From: Clostridiales bacterium
GTDB taxonomy: Bacteria; Bacillota; Clostridia; Christensenellales; QALW01
DNA length: 64,000 nucleotides
Direction: 5' to 3'
Assembly: GCA_015069575.1 (NCBI GenBank)
Contig: SVIH01000012.1
Span: 1-64,000, forward strand
The stretch's first letter is position 1; each line of letters starts with the position of its first letter. Of the stretch, positions 1-10,674 are shown piece after piece. A model generated the notes under the pieces. The model did no database searches and had not been told where the DNA came from. It saw only the letters and a program-made list of their open reading frames with translations. The position numbers were made by a program, and so were the translations under genes.

Positions 1-315
1 TGTATGTCCGATAGTTACAGGCACAATATCGTGTTTAGGCTTAAAAGTTTTTTCTGTCCAGCCAACACCAAAAAACGCACCGTCATAATTTGTACGCTTG
101 CCGTTTTCCTGATATTCGTCCCAGAACCTATCGTGTTCAGCCTTTTTTCCGTCTTCAAAGCCTTCATTATACGAGCCATCATCACCGCCACCCGATATAC
201 CCATAATCTTTTCAGCCATTTCACCCGATTTTATTAAATCGTTTGTGCCTGTTTTCTCCCTGATAGCATCGCAAGCGTTCTGATAATCAGTTAATGGCAT
301 TATTGCTTGTTTCAT
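1..315 (-). CDS. Phage tail or appendage protein, N-terminal part (runs off the left edge)
   Basis: This open frame is absent from the ORF track because it has no stop inside the window. It starts at ATG 315, overlapping the stop of the collagen-like gene (ATGA), and stays open for 105 codons to the edge. The N-terminus contains a YNEGFEDGKKAE-type segment followed by a region rich in Trp, Tyr and Asp. From memory, such N-termini occur on phage proteins of gut Clostridia that carry BspA-like leucine-rich repeats further on, but that part is outside the window. The position as last visible late gene fits a tail appendage or host-interaction role. That role is inferred from context. Confidence 0.7.
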   Translation of the reverse strand, partial: MKQAIMPLTDYQNACDAIREKTGTNDLIKSGEMAEKIMGISGGGDDGSYNEGFEDGKKAEHDRFWDEYQENGKRTNYDGAFFGVGWTEKTFKPKHDIVPVTIGHT

Positions 316-944
316 TGTGCCACCTCGCTAACGTCAATAAATTCCTGCTTAACTATATCAGCGATTTCGTTTATATCGGCATCGGTAAGTACATAATTGT
401 TGCCCTGCGGACCTTGCGGACCTTGCGGACCTTGCGGACCTTCGGGGCCTTGTGGTCCCTGAAACTTACCTTCTTCCAAGTCTTTGCGGAGTCTATTTTC
501 CATAGCGGACAGACTTTCAGCAACAACCTTTTCGGATTCTGCGTTTCTTGGTGTAGATTCAAACTCAATCAAAACACTTTGGGATAGCACCGTATTTGAA
601 TTAGCACCGTTTTCATCCGTTGCAGTAACAACAAGAGTCACCGTCATATTTCCGCCGTTACAGGTGAACTTATACGGGATTTCACGCCTTAAATTATCTT
701 CTGTTAAATTTTCTGACGGGTCATATCCACCGGCAGAAGAATTAAAATCTATTCTATACAAAAGATTTGTATTTAGTTCTTTAAGTCTGCTATGATACTC
801 TTCGTCAATAAAAAAAATGATTTCCGTTGCGTTATCTTCATACTGCATACCGCCCCACTGAATTGTATAAGGCGTTTTATCTTCATCTTTCACAACATAT
901 ACGCCTTCGGCCGTTACGGCGTATTGTATTTTTCTTATACTCAT
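312..944 (-). CDS. Collagen-like phage tail/baseplate protein
   Basis: This is a 210-residue late protein. Residues 1-135 look like a beta-rich baseplate or fibre head domain. A helical stretch (about 136-160) follows, then a short collagen-like Gly-Pro-Gln/Glu tract (GPQGPEGPQGPQG, about 162-181), then an acidic C-terminus. Gly-X-Y tracts are common in phage tail fibres, where they trimerise and space out domains. The start has a GGGGGT ribosome site, and the gene follows a spacer containing a 24-bp phage repeat and an inverted repeat. The stop overlaps the next gene as ATGA. A structural tail role is likely; the receptor is unknown. Confidence 0.75.
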   Translation of the reverse strand: MSIRKIQYAVTAEGVYVVKDEDKTPYTIQWGGMQYEDNATEIIFFIDEEYHSRLKELNTNLLYRIDFNSSAGGYDPSENLTEDNLRREIPYKFTCNGGNMTVTLVVTATDENGANSNTVLSQSVLIEFESTPRNAESEKVVAESLSAMENRLRKDLEEGKFQGPQGPEGPQGPQGPQGPQGNNYVLTDADINEIADIVKQEFIDVSEVAQ

Positions 945-947
945 AAA

Positions 948-1006
948 AAATACCCCCTATATGCATTATGATAATACATATAAAGGGGTATTGAGGTGTA
1001 GAGTTT
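948..1006. promoter_or_regulatory. Inverted repeat plus 24-bp phage repeat, copy 1
   Basis: The spacer between the giant virion gene and the collagen-like gene holds an inverted repeat (TACCCC...GGGGTA arms, about 948-990) that overlaps a 24-bp sequence at 983-1006. An identical 24-bp copy lies at 19186-19209 in front of terS. Placement at two late-gene intergenic positions suggests a regulator or promoter site, or a processing site. On the minus strand AT-rich TATTAT/CATAAT sequences follow, which could serve as a -10. The repeat is directly visible; its function is inferred. Confidence 0.6.
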
Positions 1007-4000
1007 AAATCCAACCTAAAACTATTTTTCTTACTGCGGCCGCATCACCATATATTTTTAACGATGCCAATAATGCCCTGATTTGCTTTTTTTCTGTTTC
1101 GTTTTTTTCATTGTAGGCTTCTATATATCGTTCTTTCCAATAAGTTGTGATACCGCTTTTTACAGATGATTCTGCCTTTCTCTGCGCTGTTTTCTCGTTT
1201 TCGCCTTTTTCAACGTATTGAATTGTTTTTAACTCAACAAGTTTGTTTAACGCATATTCGGCGGAACTGGTATTTCCTTCTTCAAGCATTCGGTTAATGT
1301 CAGAAGTATCATACATAGTATTACCTGATACAGAAATATCCATTGTAGATTCTATTGCGCCAATAATTATATCACTTTCAAAATGTCCTTCGCTTTCAAT
1401 TTCTGCAACAATATTTTCGTATGTTTCAAAATCGCCCGATATTCGTGCATTGGCCGCTTCATAAATTCGTGAATCTTCACTTTTTAAACCTTTGCGCAAC
1501 ATTGAACTATACTGTGTTTCGTCCTTATCTCCCCTAAAAGTTTTAATCTGCTTTTTATTTCCGCTTACAACCGCTTCATAAAGCATTGTTGCTTCGTTCT
1601 TTTCGGGAACAAGCCTATCACCGAATGGCAACGCTTCCGATAAACCTTTTCGTATTGCGTTGTTTGCGCCGATAGACGTATTACGCTTAATTGTTGCGCC
1701 TGTGTTATAAAAAGACTCTATATCGCGCCATAAATTTTTCACAGGAATTCCTAACAACGAAGCTACACTGCCAACCATTCCCTTAATCTTTTGATATGGT
1801 GTTGCTTTTTCACTCCACAAACGATTTGTAGCGTTCACCAGGTCGGCCACAAGGTTCATATCTGCGCGCTTTACATCATAGCCCTGGCACAAAGAATAAA
1901 CATCTTTAACTATTGGAATATACGTTGCAGGGTTAAAGCCTTCAATGAGTTCTACGGTTAAGCTTTTTAAATACTTTTCGCCAAAGCTCATTTTTTCGTC
2001 ATCGTCTCGCATAGCATATACAAAAGAAACTAAAACGCTGTTTAATATACTTTGTGTTGCAACCGCTGCTATTAAACGACGTGCTTTTTTTGTATCGCCC
2101 TTTCGCGCTGCATCAACGCCTAACGTTGCCATTCCTACACTTGTTAAAGGTTCGGCAAGGAACGCAGTAGCAGTTTTCATTCCTACGTCTTTACTGCGCA
2201 TAATTGCAGGACGTGATAACACTGAATCATACACCTGTGTATTGATAATTATTTCGTTGAATCTTTCGGCGCTTTGTTTTTTGACTTCTTCAGAGTTAAT
2301 ATCCAGGCCGTTCCGTTTTGCTGTTTCCTGCTTAGTTGCCGCCCATATCAATCCCCAAGTAAACGCATCAGCAGTCGCAGGTAACGAAGCGAGCAAATTA
2401 TCGCCAATTTTTAAACCATCTTTAAGGCGTTCAAGATTGTTTTCATAGTCGGTTATTTGACGTTCGGTTATCCAATCCTGAGTACTTTTGCCAACGGACG
2501 TATCAAAATAGCCCATATCTTTAATGATTGCAACAGGACAATACTGTTTACATTCTTCGTATTCTTTTAACGGATTTTGTGTTGGCTTCACATATTTAGG
2601 GTCAATATATGCGAACGCTCTTGCTATTGAAGAAGGCTGTTGAACAATAACGGATAATGAAGCAAATACCGAACTCTTTTTAAACAAAGATATAAGTTTA
2701 TTAACAACCGAAGCATTGGGGTCTTGCCTTATACCACCGTTTATATCGGTTAATAACGATTCAATGTACTTTGTTACCTGCTCGCCATAGCCTTTTGCTA
2801 ATGTGTTTTTGACTGAAGAATATTCACCGTCAAACTCTGAATAGTTATATACCTTTGTAAAGTTTTCTAATGGTATTGTTAAACCGTGATACATAGCCAT
2901 ATCAACACAATGCTTTGCCCAAACATCCATAAAGCCTTGCAAAACAACAGGATTATTTGCACCGGGTATTGTTGGATTCGTAAAGCTTTTATTGGCAACA
3001 TTAGGGTCTGCCGTTTTTTCCGCATTAAACGCCCTAAAATCACTAGAAGATTTTAACGGAAAATATGCTTTTTCCCCAAATAAATTTATACCGTATAAAG
3101 CATCTGATATTTCGTTGCCTTTCTTTGCCATATCAACAGATAAATACTCTTGCATTTTATCCGCAAATTGCTTTTGTTCCGCAGTAAGCGTGTTAATAAT
3201 ATCCGCCATAATCTGCTTATCAATTTTATAAGTATTCCTATCGTTGATAATAACTTTTTGCTCCACCTTAAATTTATTGCGTTCTTTAACAACAATTTCA
3301 TCGCCAAATACAATACCGCCTATTTCAAGGTGCAGGTCTGCCTGTTCGCGTTTGGAATATGCATAAAGCGCGAGCTTTTCTTCTAAATTTAAAGTAAACT
3401 CTTTACCGTTTTTATCTTTAAATGTTTCTCGTGTTTCTTTATCCCATTTCCAGTATCCGCTTTCCTTAGCGTTTTTCCTAAAAGTTTGTTTTGCTTCTTT
3501 TGCATCAACCGCAACAACGTCTTCGCCTTTGCGCACCTCAAGGAATAATCTGTTTAACATATCAGAGCCAAACAACTGAAAAGCGTGCACAGGTTTTAAA
3601 AGCGTTATACCGTATTTTTCTACAAACTGTTTTAAAGGCGTTGTTTTATTTCCTTTTTCGCTTGTATTTTGGCTAACTTCCTTAATAACTGTTTGCCCTG
3701 CTTGTTCAACGCTTTCCTTAATTGCAGATTCTTTTAGTTTGTTTGCATCCCTAATATGCTTTTCAAGGGCTTTAAACATATTATTTACGGTGTTTAATTG
3801 CTCATAGGTTAAATCCTTTAAGTTCGTACTTGACAAACTGTTTTTAGCTGTTGTAATAAGCCCTTCTATCGTTTCATCGTATCCTTGCTTTACTGCTTCA
3901 TCAGTAGAATTTTTAATATCACGATAAACACTTTCCATTTTTTCAAGCTTATCTTGTAAGCGTAAACCTTGTAATTCAAGCCTATCCCTTGTTTTTTGTA

Positions 4001-7000
4001 ATTCTTCTTTTATCGCAGTATCCGTTTCATTAGCAATAAGCTCATCATACCTTGCAATACGCTTGTCTATTTCCGCAGTATTCATATCAAATATTTCAAG
4101 GAATTCAGCAACAGGCTTTTGCATTGCAGTAGGTATGTGTTTTGCCTTTGTTTCGTTTTTAAGAATATTAGTAAGCTTTTGCGCCCTATCCTTAATCTCG
4201 TTACGTAAAACTGTGCTTTTTTTACCGATATTCTTTTCTTTGAATTTTTCGGTATCCGCACGTTTTTGATTTCTCACTGCGCGATTTTGCAATTTTTGTA
4301 ACGGTGCCAACGCTTCCATCTGCAACAATTTTTTATCATACTTGCCTATCTGCTTTTCAAGTTCTGCTTTTTCTTTATTAAGGTTTTCAAGAGCCTGAGT
4401 ATCTCTTTGTCCGGGCGCAAACAAAATCTGTTTAATATCAGCGTTCACCTGGTCCAACCTTGCCTGCGCCTTATCGATATCCGCTACTGCATTTTTATAA
4501 TCTTCAATAATGCGCATTTCGGATTCGTCTTGTGTTAAAGTGCTTAAAGCATCTGCAAGGGCTGAACGGGTTGAGATATCTTTATCTTCAGAAACGAGAT
4601 ACCTAAGGCTTTGTGTAATCTTTTTATCCTGTTTTCTCGCGCTATTCAATTTTTTTAGCACATCATTCGGCAAAACAGTATTTCCAACATCAAAGTTATT
4701 GACAAACGAAAGAAAATCTGCTACACTAATTAAAGAAGATGTACCGAAACCACTCTTAAGAGTGTAATGCGGGGGCTTTATGCCAACATCTTCTTTTTTT
4801 ATGCCTTCTTTTTGTATCGCTGCCAATTCATTAAATTCCTCTAATTTCCAAGTTTTTTTATTTACAATTAGTCTGACCGCAATATATTTATCCTCAGTCT
4901 CTGCAAGTCCCAAAAGAACAAATGCACCGTTTGTATTTTCACGAGGAATCATTTGATTTACCACAATAGAATTTTTTAATATACCTTCAATATTTTCGCA
5001 TACATAAATGTATGAAGAATCATATCTGGCGGCGCTATGTTTAAAACTTTCTCTTGTTATCAAAATATCTTCATCTAAATCTTTGTTATACAGATATGTT
5101 TGTGTTGGTGTGTTTTTTAAATTACCTGCCTTTCGCACATTATCTTTTATATGTTTAAAAAACATTTTAGGATTTTCTATATAATGCTGTATATCTTTAT
5201 CAGCAATTTTAGGCATCTGTGTTATTTTTATATCTTCTTTTTTTACAAGTTCATCATAAGAATATTGTTGTTCCTTATCTTCAGAAGATATTAAATACCT
5301 GATATCCTTTTTCTTTTCGTTGAAGCGTTCTGATAATGGTATAACGTTACCATTATCGTCATAGGTTACGGCTTCGGCAGACTTAACTTGTGTAGAATCA
5401 AGAGCTATATACGCCTCTGTGCTTCGTCCGAAAGACCCTTTATCTTCCAAAAGAACAATACCGTCATATTTATTTTTCCTTAATACTGCGGTAATTATTT
5501 CTTTTGCCTGTATATCAAGTTCGGTTGCTTTATCTGTCCATTCGTCAACAACTTTTTCTTCTTTTGAAAAAAACTCTTCAAATTCAGGGTCGTTATACGC
5601 TTCTCGCCTTTCAGCAGTTGGATTTTTTCTTCGCCATTCTTCTAACCATTTTCTCCAAGCATTTTTTGCGTTATCAAACTTTTCTTGATATTCTTTATCA
5701 AGATTGTTTATTTTTTCTTTAATATTTTTATATTCTGGACTAATTTTTTCAAGTTCAAAAACTAATGCTTCCCGATTATTTACTTTCAAAGGATTATTTA
5801 TTTTAGCAAATAATTGCATTTGTTTTTTTCCTTTAATACCAATATCAGCATCTGTTTTTTTCATAAAAATGCCAAAAGGAGTTTCATTATCTCGTGTTCC
5901 TGCACCTTTATGGCGGACATTAAATTCAAAAAAATCGTTTTCTGTCTGATGATAAAGTCTTTCCCCGTATCCTGCCTCTTTTGCCGCTTCATCAACAAGC
6001 CTCTGCGCAGTTTCCATATCACCATTTTCAACCGCAGTAAGATATTCCGTATCGGTTTTCGAAACATTTTCCTTGACATTTTTTGTTGGATTGTTTATAC
6101 TATCATTAGAAGACCTTTTGTTAACAATTGCCAACCACTTACACAGTTGGGGATTAACTTGCATAAGGTCTTCTTTTTCATATTCTACCTTTACCCCATT
6201 GTCAACAATGTTATTTTTTGTGTGGTTGTCATTGGCTGAATAAATAGTAATAACCAAATTATATTTATCAAATTTGTTATTTATATCTTTTACAGAATTT
6301 AACTCAATAGATAAAATACCATTTTCGCCTTTTGCCGTTTTTATTTGGGTAAACAAATTCAGCCTACCATTGTTCATTCTGACAATAGCTTGTGGGTTTG
6401 CTATATATTCAGGAAGATTTTTGACTAAATCACCCAAATTATGATAATGTCCTTTTAATACGCCGCTTTTTCGTGCTGCTAAATACAAAGAGTAAAAACT
6501 TATTATTACCTCAAGGTTTTCAGCATCTTTTACATTGTCAGTAATTATGTGAGGAGTTTCGTTCAAGATACGGATAAAATTACCTTCCTTTGCATTTAAC
6601 AGAGCCTCCTCATCATTCATAGACAAAATTGCATCTACATTACTTTCAAATGTGTTACGATTCATTAAAGAAAATTTTATAACATCACCCTTATCGGTGG
6701 TGCTTTTTTCATTTTTGGCGGTTTCTTTAAGCATTTTAGAAAATTTCTTTTCTAAACTGCGTAAATCTTCTTCAAAGGAATTATCAACGCCTTTAATCTT
6801 GTTTATAAGCTTGCGGATAACGTCAAGTATTGTCTGCACAAAATCACGCATCGTTTTAGGCTCTAATGATTTTAATAAGCGTTCTAATCCGTCAGCATCG
6901 GTAAAAAGTTTTTCTGCGATAAAATCGGCTAAAAGTTCTTGGTTTGCAAGGGCATTAAGTTCTTCTTGTGTTGCACCCTTCTTTTTAAAGTTGGTATCGC

Positions 7001-9335
7001 CTTTTTTCTTACGGAAGGCAATAGTCTTATTTTGTGCATCAGCAAGGTCCGCGTACCCGTTATTCCTTAACCACGCTTTAAACTCAGCATTATTTAATAC
7101 GCTATCAGAAAATTTAGCATAATCCTTGTTTTCTTCAATGCTATGGGTTAATTCGTGCTTTAAAACTACTTGAATTGGGTTGTTTGCTTCTGCATTTAAT
7201 ACTATTTCGCCTGTTGATTTATCAAAATATCCGTCAATGCTTTCGCCTTTTGCGTTTGTAAGATTTTGCTCAATGCGGATTTTTCTATTTAAAGCCTTGC
7301 CTAATGAGTTAAGCGTTTCTTTGACCTTTGGATTTGTATTATTTTGTTTTAACGTTTCAGGGTCAAACCCGTCTAAAATTGCTTTTTTTGCAGAATAAAC
7401 GTTTCCTAATACAGTTTTATCAAAATCGTTATCCGCATCGCGCATAAGATTGATATAATTCTTTGTTATTTCTGATGCAGTATTTCCGTTAAGTTCTGTG
7501 ACTGCTTTCTTCTCATACTCATAAATAATTCTGCCTAATTCGGTGTTGGATATATCGCTATCGTTTATATTTTTAACAATATCCCTTATGTTCTTATTAG
7601 GTGATTCTTTTGCCATCTGTATAAGCGCGGGAACATTTCCGGTTTCTCTGAACCCTGCACCTGTTTTTGCAAGTTCAGCATCATTTAACCCCTGTTGCAC
7701 TGCGCTAATACTACCAAAGCCTAAACCTAACACGCCACCAACAAGGGCGCTTTCAAGGCTTTCAGCCCACGCTTCATCATAATTCCAATCGCCTGTTATA
7801 AAGCCCTTAAAAGTTGGTTCTAACCACGCCTGCAAAAATTCTTCTAATCCTTCGCCCGCAAAACGTGAACCTAAATTCACCGCAATTTTAAAGCCTGCCT
7901 TATCAACAGTTTTTCCTAACGCTTTCATAACGTCATCAGTCAAAGAACCTGCCGCGTTGCCAATACCGCCTAAAACGGCATTAAGCGCAGCTTCTGATGC
8001 ACCCACAAAAACTGAATATGTACGTGATTCGGCTTCGCTATATCCTAAATTTTTCATTTCACGGTATGCGCTACCTGATGCAGATAAACCCATCGCGGCA
8101 GCCGACAGCCCCGTTCCTACATATGGAACAAATGACAATGCAACCGCAGGAATCATATTTCCGCCTGCAGTTGTTGTGCCAAACGCCACTTGCCCCCAAG
8201 ATTTACCGAACAATTCACTTTGACCGCCGTATTGAGCTAAATCCGCATAGATTTTCTCTTGCAAATATTCGTCTTTTGTTGGTAAAACATAATCGCTTGT
8301 ATCGAAATTCTTTTCAATATTCGAAAAAAACGAACGCGTGCCAATAGGAACACCCTGCAACACATTTACTAGATTTTGTCCTTCAGTTTTTTCGAATTCT
8401 TCCTGTGCTGTGCGCTTATTAATGCGATTTTCAATGGCCGTTATATATTCTTTCGCCTTGCTGTTTTCACCTTTAGCAAGATAATATCCTAACACTTTTA
8501 TTTCTTCATCATTTGCATTATCGAAGAATGTTGTGTACGAACTGCCTAATATTATAGGGGCAATATTTTTAACCAAAAATTTACTTGCGTCAAGTACTGG
8601 ACTGTTGACCGGTGCCAAATATTTACTATAGTCAAAATCATACAGTCGGGTTAAAATCTTTACAAATCCTGACAAATTTTGATTTTTAAAATCATCGTTA
8701 TTCTTTACTTGCTCAAGTTCCTGCGCCTTTTTTTCGAATATAGATTCGTTCCCTGTGCGTTTCAACTGTTGTATTTTAGCGTTTATATCATCATAAATAT
8801 TCCTTTGTTCGTGTGATGCGTATTCTTTACCGTATGCGCTTGCGAACCTATCTTTGTTTTTATCTAAAAAATCGGCCGCTTTTATCTTATCTTCCGCATC
8901 TTCAAAATCTTGTGTCATTATGTACGCGAACGTATGAGCAAAACTATTGTTTTCGTCTGTACTATTTTTGTATTCCGTATAAAGTGCATCAAAATTCTTT
9001 CCGGTTGCGTTTTGTGCAAACTCTGCCCTGTTTTTCGCCTTGTTATATTCATCCGCGTTTGTGAACTGTGCGAAAATTCCCTGTTGAGTGTTTAAGCTGT
9101 CAAGAATATCTTCTATTTCCTTTAATTTTGTTTGTTCAACACCATATTGTTTTAATGCTGACACGTACTGCGACATATAATTTGTTGCATCGTGCATTTT
9201 TTGTGCATCGTTCCAACCTTCGTTTAACGCCTTTAAAGATGCTTCAACCTGTGGCAAAAGAGTGCTTATTTTCCTTTGCATAGCTCTTTCGTGCGTTGCA
9301 CGGTCTATTTTTACGCCAAGATAGTTATTTCCCAT
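1005..9335 (-). CDS. Giant polyvalent virion protein with metallopeptidase-like and ADP-ribosyltransferase-like domains
   Basis: This is a 2776-residue protein, far larger than typical podovirus ejection proteins. Visible parts are: a helical N-terminus; a hydrophobic glycine/alanine-rich segment near 390-470 that could insert in membranes; a HELTH zinc-peptidase motif near residue 728; a nuclease-fold-like (MuF-C/BECR type) region near 930-1075; an ADP-ribosyltransferase-like region near 1095-1330 starting at YHQTENDFF; another polyvalent-type region near 1375-1550; long coiled coils near 1590-1900; and a large helical C-terminus with possible LPD38-like sequence around 2200. Proteins of this kind are thought to be packaged and delivered into the host with the DNA. 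Domain names beyond HELTH rest on pattern memory and were not searched. It sits at the end of the structural operon, after the coiled-coil virion protein. Confidence 0.85.
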   Translation of the reverse strand: MGNNYLGVKIDRATHERAMQRKISTLLPQVEASLKALNEGWNDAQKMHDATNYMSQYVSALKQYGVEQTKLKEIEDILDSLNTQQGIFAQFTNADEYNKAKNRAEFAQNATGKNFDALYTEYKNSTDENNSFAHTFAYIMTQDFEDAEDKIKAADFLDKNKDRFASAYGKEYASHEQRNIYDDINAKIQQLKRTGNESIFEKKAQELEQVKNNDDFKNQNLSGFVKILTRLYDFDYSKYLAPVNSPVLDASKFLVKNIAPIILGSSYTTFFDNANDEEIKVLGYYLAKGENSKAKEYITAIENRINKRTAQEEFEKTEGQNLVNVLQGVPIGTRSFFSNIEKNFDTSDYVLPTKDEYLQEKIYADLAQYGGQSELFGKSWGQVAFGTTTAGGNMIPAVALSFVPYVGTGLSAAAMGLSASGSAYREMKNLGYSEAESRTYSVFVGASEAALNAVLGGIGNAAGSLTDDVMKALGKTVDKAGFKIAVNLGSRFAGEGLEEFLQAWLEPTFKGFITGDWNYDEAWAESLESALVGGVLGLGFGSISAVQQGLNDAELAKTGAGFRETGNVPALIQMAKESPNKNIRDIVKNINDSDISNTELGRIIYEYEKKAVTELNGNTASEITKNYINLMRDADNDFDKTVLGNVYSAKKAILDGFDPETLKQNNTNPKVKETLNSLGKALNRKIRIEQNLTNAKGESIDGYFDKSTGEIVLNAEANNPIQVVLKHELTHSIEENKDYAKFSDSVLNNAEFKAWLRNNGYADLADAQNKTIAFRKKKGDTNFKKKGATQEELNALANQELLADFIAEKLFTDADGLERLLKSLEPKTMRDFVQTILDVIRKLINKIKGVDNSFEEDLRSLEKKFSKMLKETAKNEKSTTDKGDVIKFSLMNRNTFESNVDAILSMNDEEALLNAKEGNFIRILNETPHIITDNVKDAENLEVIISFYSLYLAARKSGVLKGHYHNLGDLVKNLPEYIANPQAIVRMNNGRLNLFTQIKTAKGENGILSIELNSVKDINNKFDKYNLVITIYSANDNHTKNNIVDNGVKVEYEKEDLMQVNPQLCKWLAIVNKRSSNDSINNPTKNVKENVSKTDTEYLTAVENGDMETAQRLVDEAAKEAGYGERLYHQTENDFFEFNVRHKGAGTRDNETPFGIFMKKTDADIGIKGKKQMQLFAKINNPLKVNNREALVFELEKISPEYKNIKEKINNLDKEYQEKFDNAKNAWRKWLEEWRRKNPTAERREAYNDPEFEEFFSKEEKVVDEWTDKATELDIQAKEIITAVLRKNKYDGIVLLEDKGSFGRSTEAYIALDSTQVKSAEAVTYDDNGNVIPLSERFNEKKKDIRYLISSEDKEQQYSYDELVKKEDIKITQMPKIADKDIQHYIENPKMFFKHIKDNVRKAGNLKNTPTQTYLYNKDLDEDILITRESFKHSAARYDSSYIYVCENIEGILKNSIVVNQMIPRENTNGAFVLLGLAETEDKYIAVRLIVNKKTWKLEEFNELAAIQKEGIKKEDVGIKPPHYTLKSGFGTSSLISVADFLSFVNNFDVGNTVLPNDVLKKLNSARKQDKKITQSLRYLVSEDKDISTRSALADALSTLTQDESEMRIIEDYKNAVADIDKAQARLDQVNADIKQILFAPGQRDTQALENLNKEKAELEKQIGKYDKKLLQMEALAPLQKLQNRAVRNQKRADTEKFKEKNIGKKSTVLRNEIKDRAQKLTNILKNETKAKHIPTAMQKPVAEFLEIFDMNTAEIDKRIARYDELIANETDTAIKEELQKTRDRLELQGLRLQDKLEKMESVYRDIKNSTDEAVKQGYDETIEGLITTAKNSLSSTNLKDLTYEQLNTVNNMFKALEKHIRDANKLKESAIKESVEQAGQTVIKEVSQNTSEKGNKTTPLKQFVEKYGITLLKPVHAFQLFGSDMLNRLFLEVRKGEDVVAVDAKEAKQTFRKNAKESGYWKWDKETRETFKDKNGKEFTLNLEEKLALYAYSKREQADLHLEIGGIVFGDEIVVKERNKFKVEQKVIINDRNTYKIDKQIMADIINTLTAEQKQFADKMQEYLSVDMAKKGNEISDALYGINLFGEKAYFPLKSSSDFRAFNAEKTADPNVANKSFTNPTIPGANNPVVLQGFMDVWAKHCVDMAMYHGLTIPLENFTKVYNYSEFDGEYSSVKNTLAKGYGEQVTKYIESLLTDINGGIRQDPNASVVNKLISLFKKSSVFASLSVIVQQPSSIARAFAYIDPKYVKPTQNPLKEYEECKQYCPVAIIKDMGYFDTSVGKSTQDWITERQITDYENNLERLKDGLKIGDNLLASLPATADAFTWGLIWAATKQETAKRNGLDINSEEVKKQSAERFNEIIINTQVYDSVLSRPAIMRSKDVGMKTATAFLAEPLTSVGMATLGVDAARKGDTKKARRLIAAVATQSILNSVLVSFVYAMRDDDEKMSFGEKYLKSLTVELIEGFNPATYIPIVKDVYSLCQGYDVKRADMNLVADLVNATNRLWSEKATPYQKIKGMVGSVASLLGIPVKNLWRDIESFYNTGATIKRNTSIGANNAIRKGLSEALPFGDRLVPEKNEATMLYEAVVSGNKKQIKTFRGDKDETQYSSMLRKGLKSEDSRIYEAANARISGDFETYENIVAEIESEGHFESDIIIGAIESTMDISVSGNTMYDTSDINRMLEEGNTSSAEYALNKLVELKTIQYVEKGENEKTAQRKAESSVKSGITTYWKERYIEAYNEKNETEKKQIRALLASLKIYGDAAAVRKIVLGWI

Positions 9336-9357
9336 TTAATTACCTCTTTTAACTTTT

Positions 9358-10674
9358 TTATTTTGGGTATATAGAACTGTTCCTTATTTTGTTTGCTTCA
9401 ATAATATGTTCGGCAGCTTTATCCCACCAAGTATTTCTTGTTGTTTGTGCACTTGTTTTTCCTTCGTTCCACGCTTTATATCCGCCGTATTCTGTGTTTT
9501 CAAAGCCTTTTGCCTTGTTTGTGCCGTAAATTTCCAAATAATTTTTTAATACGCTTTCGGATATGCCTTTTTCTTTACCTAACGTCATCAAATCTTTGAT
9601 TTTTTCTTCAGTTCCGTTAATATTAAGCACAACTTGATTTGCCACACCGCCATCTAAATTTAAACCGCCACCCTTAACAACATTGACCTTGTTATCTGCC
9701 GAATTATATAAGGTGCTCTGTGACGTGAAAATTTGCCATAATACCCCGTATTTATCTTCCATAGCCTTGTCCATTTCAACGGTGCTTACTTCCTGTGCTG
9801 CGAGTTGATTCCTTACAGCCCAATAGCTCTTTAATCCGCCACTGTTAAACGCAGTAATTAATTGTGAAATTTGTGCATTGTTTGGCTTTGAACCTACGTC
9901 CGCCGCGCTTGTTGCTACGCCGTGATACACTTTGCCTGTGTCAGTATCTTCATAAAGGGTTCCCGATTTAACGTTGTTGGTTTGTGGCGCGATTGAGTAT
10001 TGATAATAAATATTGCCGTTTGCATCTTCTTTTGCTTTCCATCCGTTTTCAAGCATCCAAGAAGTAAATAAATAGTCTTCAGGATACATTTCAATATAGT
10101 TATCTATTAACATTTGTTTTTGTTGGTCTGTTATTCCTTCAGATGTAATTTTTTCAATTAACTTGGTTTTTGCAGTATTCATACTGTTTAATCGTTCCTG
10201 TTGTGCTTTAATCTGTGCATTATACTGCTCGCCCGCCCACTGCGTTTTGCTTTGGTCGTAAGCAGATTGTGTTTTTATTAAATCCTGTGAAAGTTGAGTT
10301 TTTACCGCGCCGACCTGTTGCTGAACAAGTCTTGCAATCTCGTCAACCTTTTTTTGCCTTTGCAACTGCAACTGTGCCACTGCGTTACTATGGGATAACT
10401 GCACCGCAGTTTGTTGTGTTCTGTTTAATCCTGAATCACTTAAACCTAAGTTTGCCATTGTTTCGGCAATCTTTTTTTCATTTATAAGGCGTTGAACGTT
10501 CTGAGTATTTATTAAACCTTCATAGCTTGCTTCTGTCTCTTTTTTTGCAAGCTCACCTTCTGCCTGCAAATCCGCAATATTTTTGTTTGCATTTTCTTCA
10601 ATCAAATTCTTTTGCGCGTTTAAATTTTTTAAATTATTGTCATCATATATTTTTAAATATGGATTAAGGCTCAT
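9358..10674 (-). CDS. Coiled-coil internal virion protein (inferred)
   Basis: This 438-residue protein has a strongly helical, Gln/Ala/Lys-rich N-terminal half (about 15-180) predicted to form long coiled coils, and a more mixed C-terminal half. No enzymatic motif is seen. Its start overlaps the stop of the gp10-like gene, and 22 bases separate it from the giant polyvalent gene, so the three are co-translated. In podoviruses this position usually holds ejection or internal virion proteins that act with the largest one. That role is inferred from order and composition only. Confidence 0.6.
   Translation of the reverse strand: MSLNPYLKIYDDNNLKNLNAQKNLIEENANKNIADLQAEGELAKKETEASYEGLINTQNVQRLINEKKIAETMANLGLSDSGLNRTQQTAVQLSHSNAVAQLQLQRQKKVDEIARLVQQQVGAVKTQLSQDLIKTQSAYDQSKTQWAGEQYNAQIKAQQERLNSMNTAKTKLIEKITSEGITDQQKQMLIDNYIEMYPEDYLFTSWMLENGWKAKEDANGNIYYQYSIAPQTNNVKSGTLYEDTDTGKVYHGVATSAADVGSKPNNAQISQLITAFNSGGLKSYWAVRNQLAAQEVSTVEMDKAMEDKYGVLWQIFTSQSTLYNSADNKVNVVKGGGLNLDGGVANQVVLNINGTEEKIKDLMTLGKEKGISESVLKNYLEIYGTNKAKGFENTEYGGYKAWNEGKTSAQTTRNTWWDKAAEHIIEANKIRNSSIYPK

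Noticed and set aside
3-587. Plus-strand ORFs at the left edge
   Set aside because: They are antisense shadows of the phage tail genes; repeated LRTLRTL is the reverse of the collagen-like tract.
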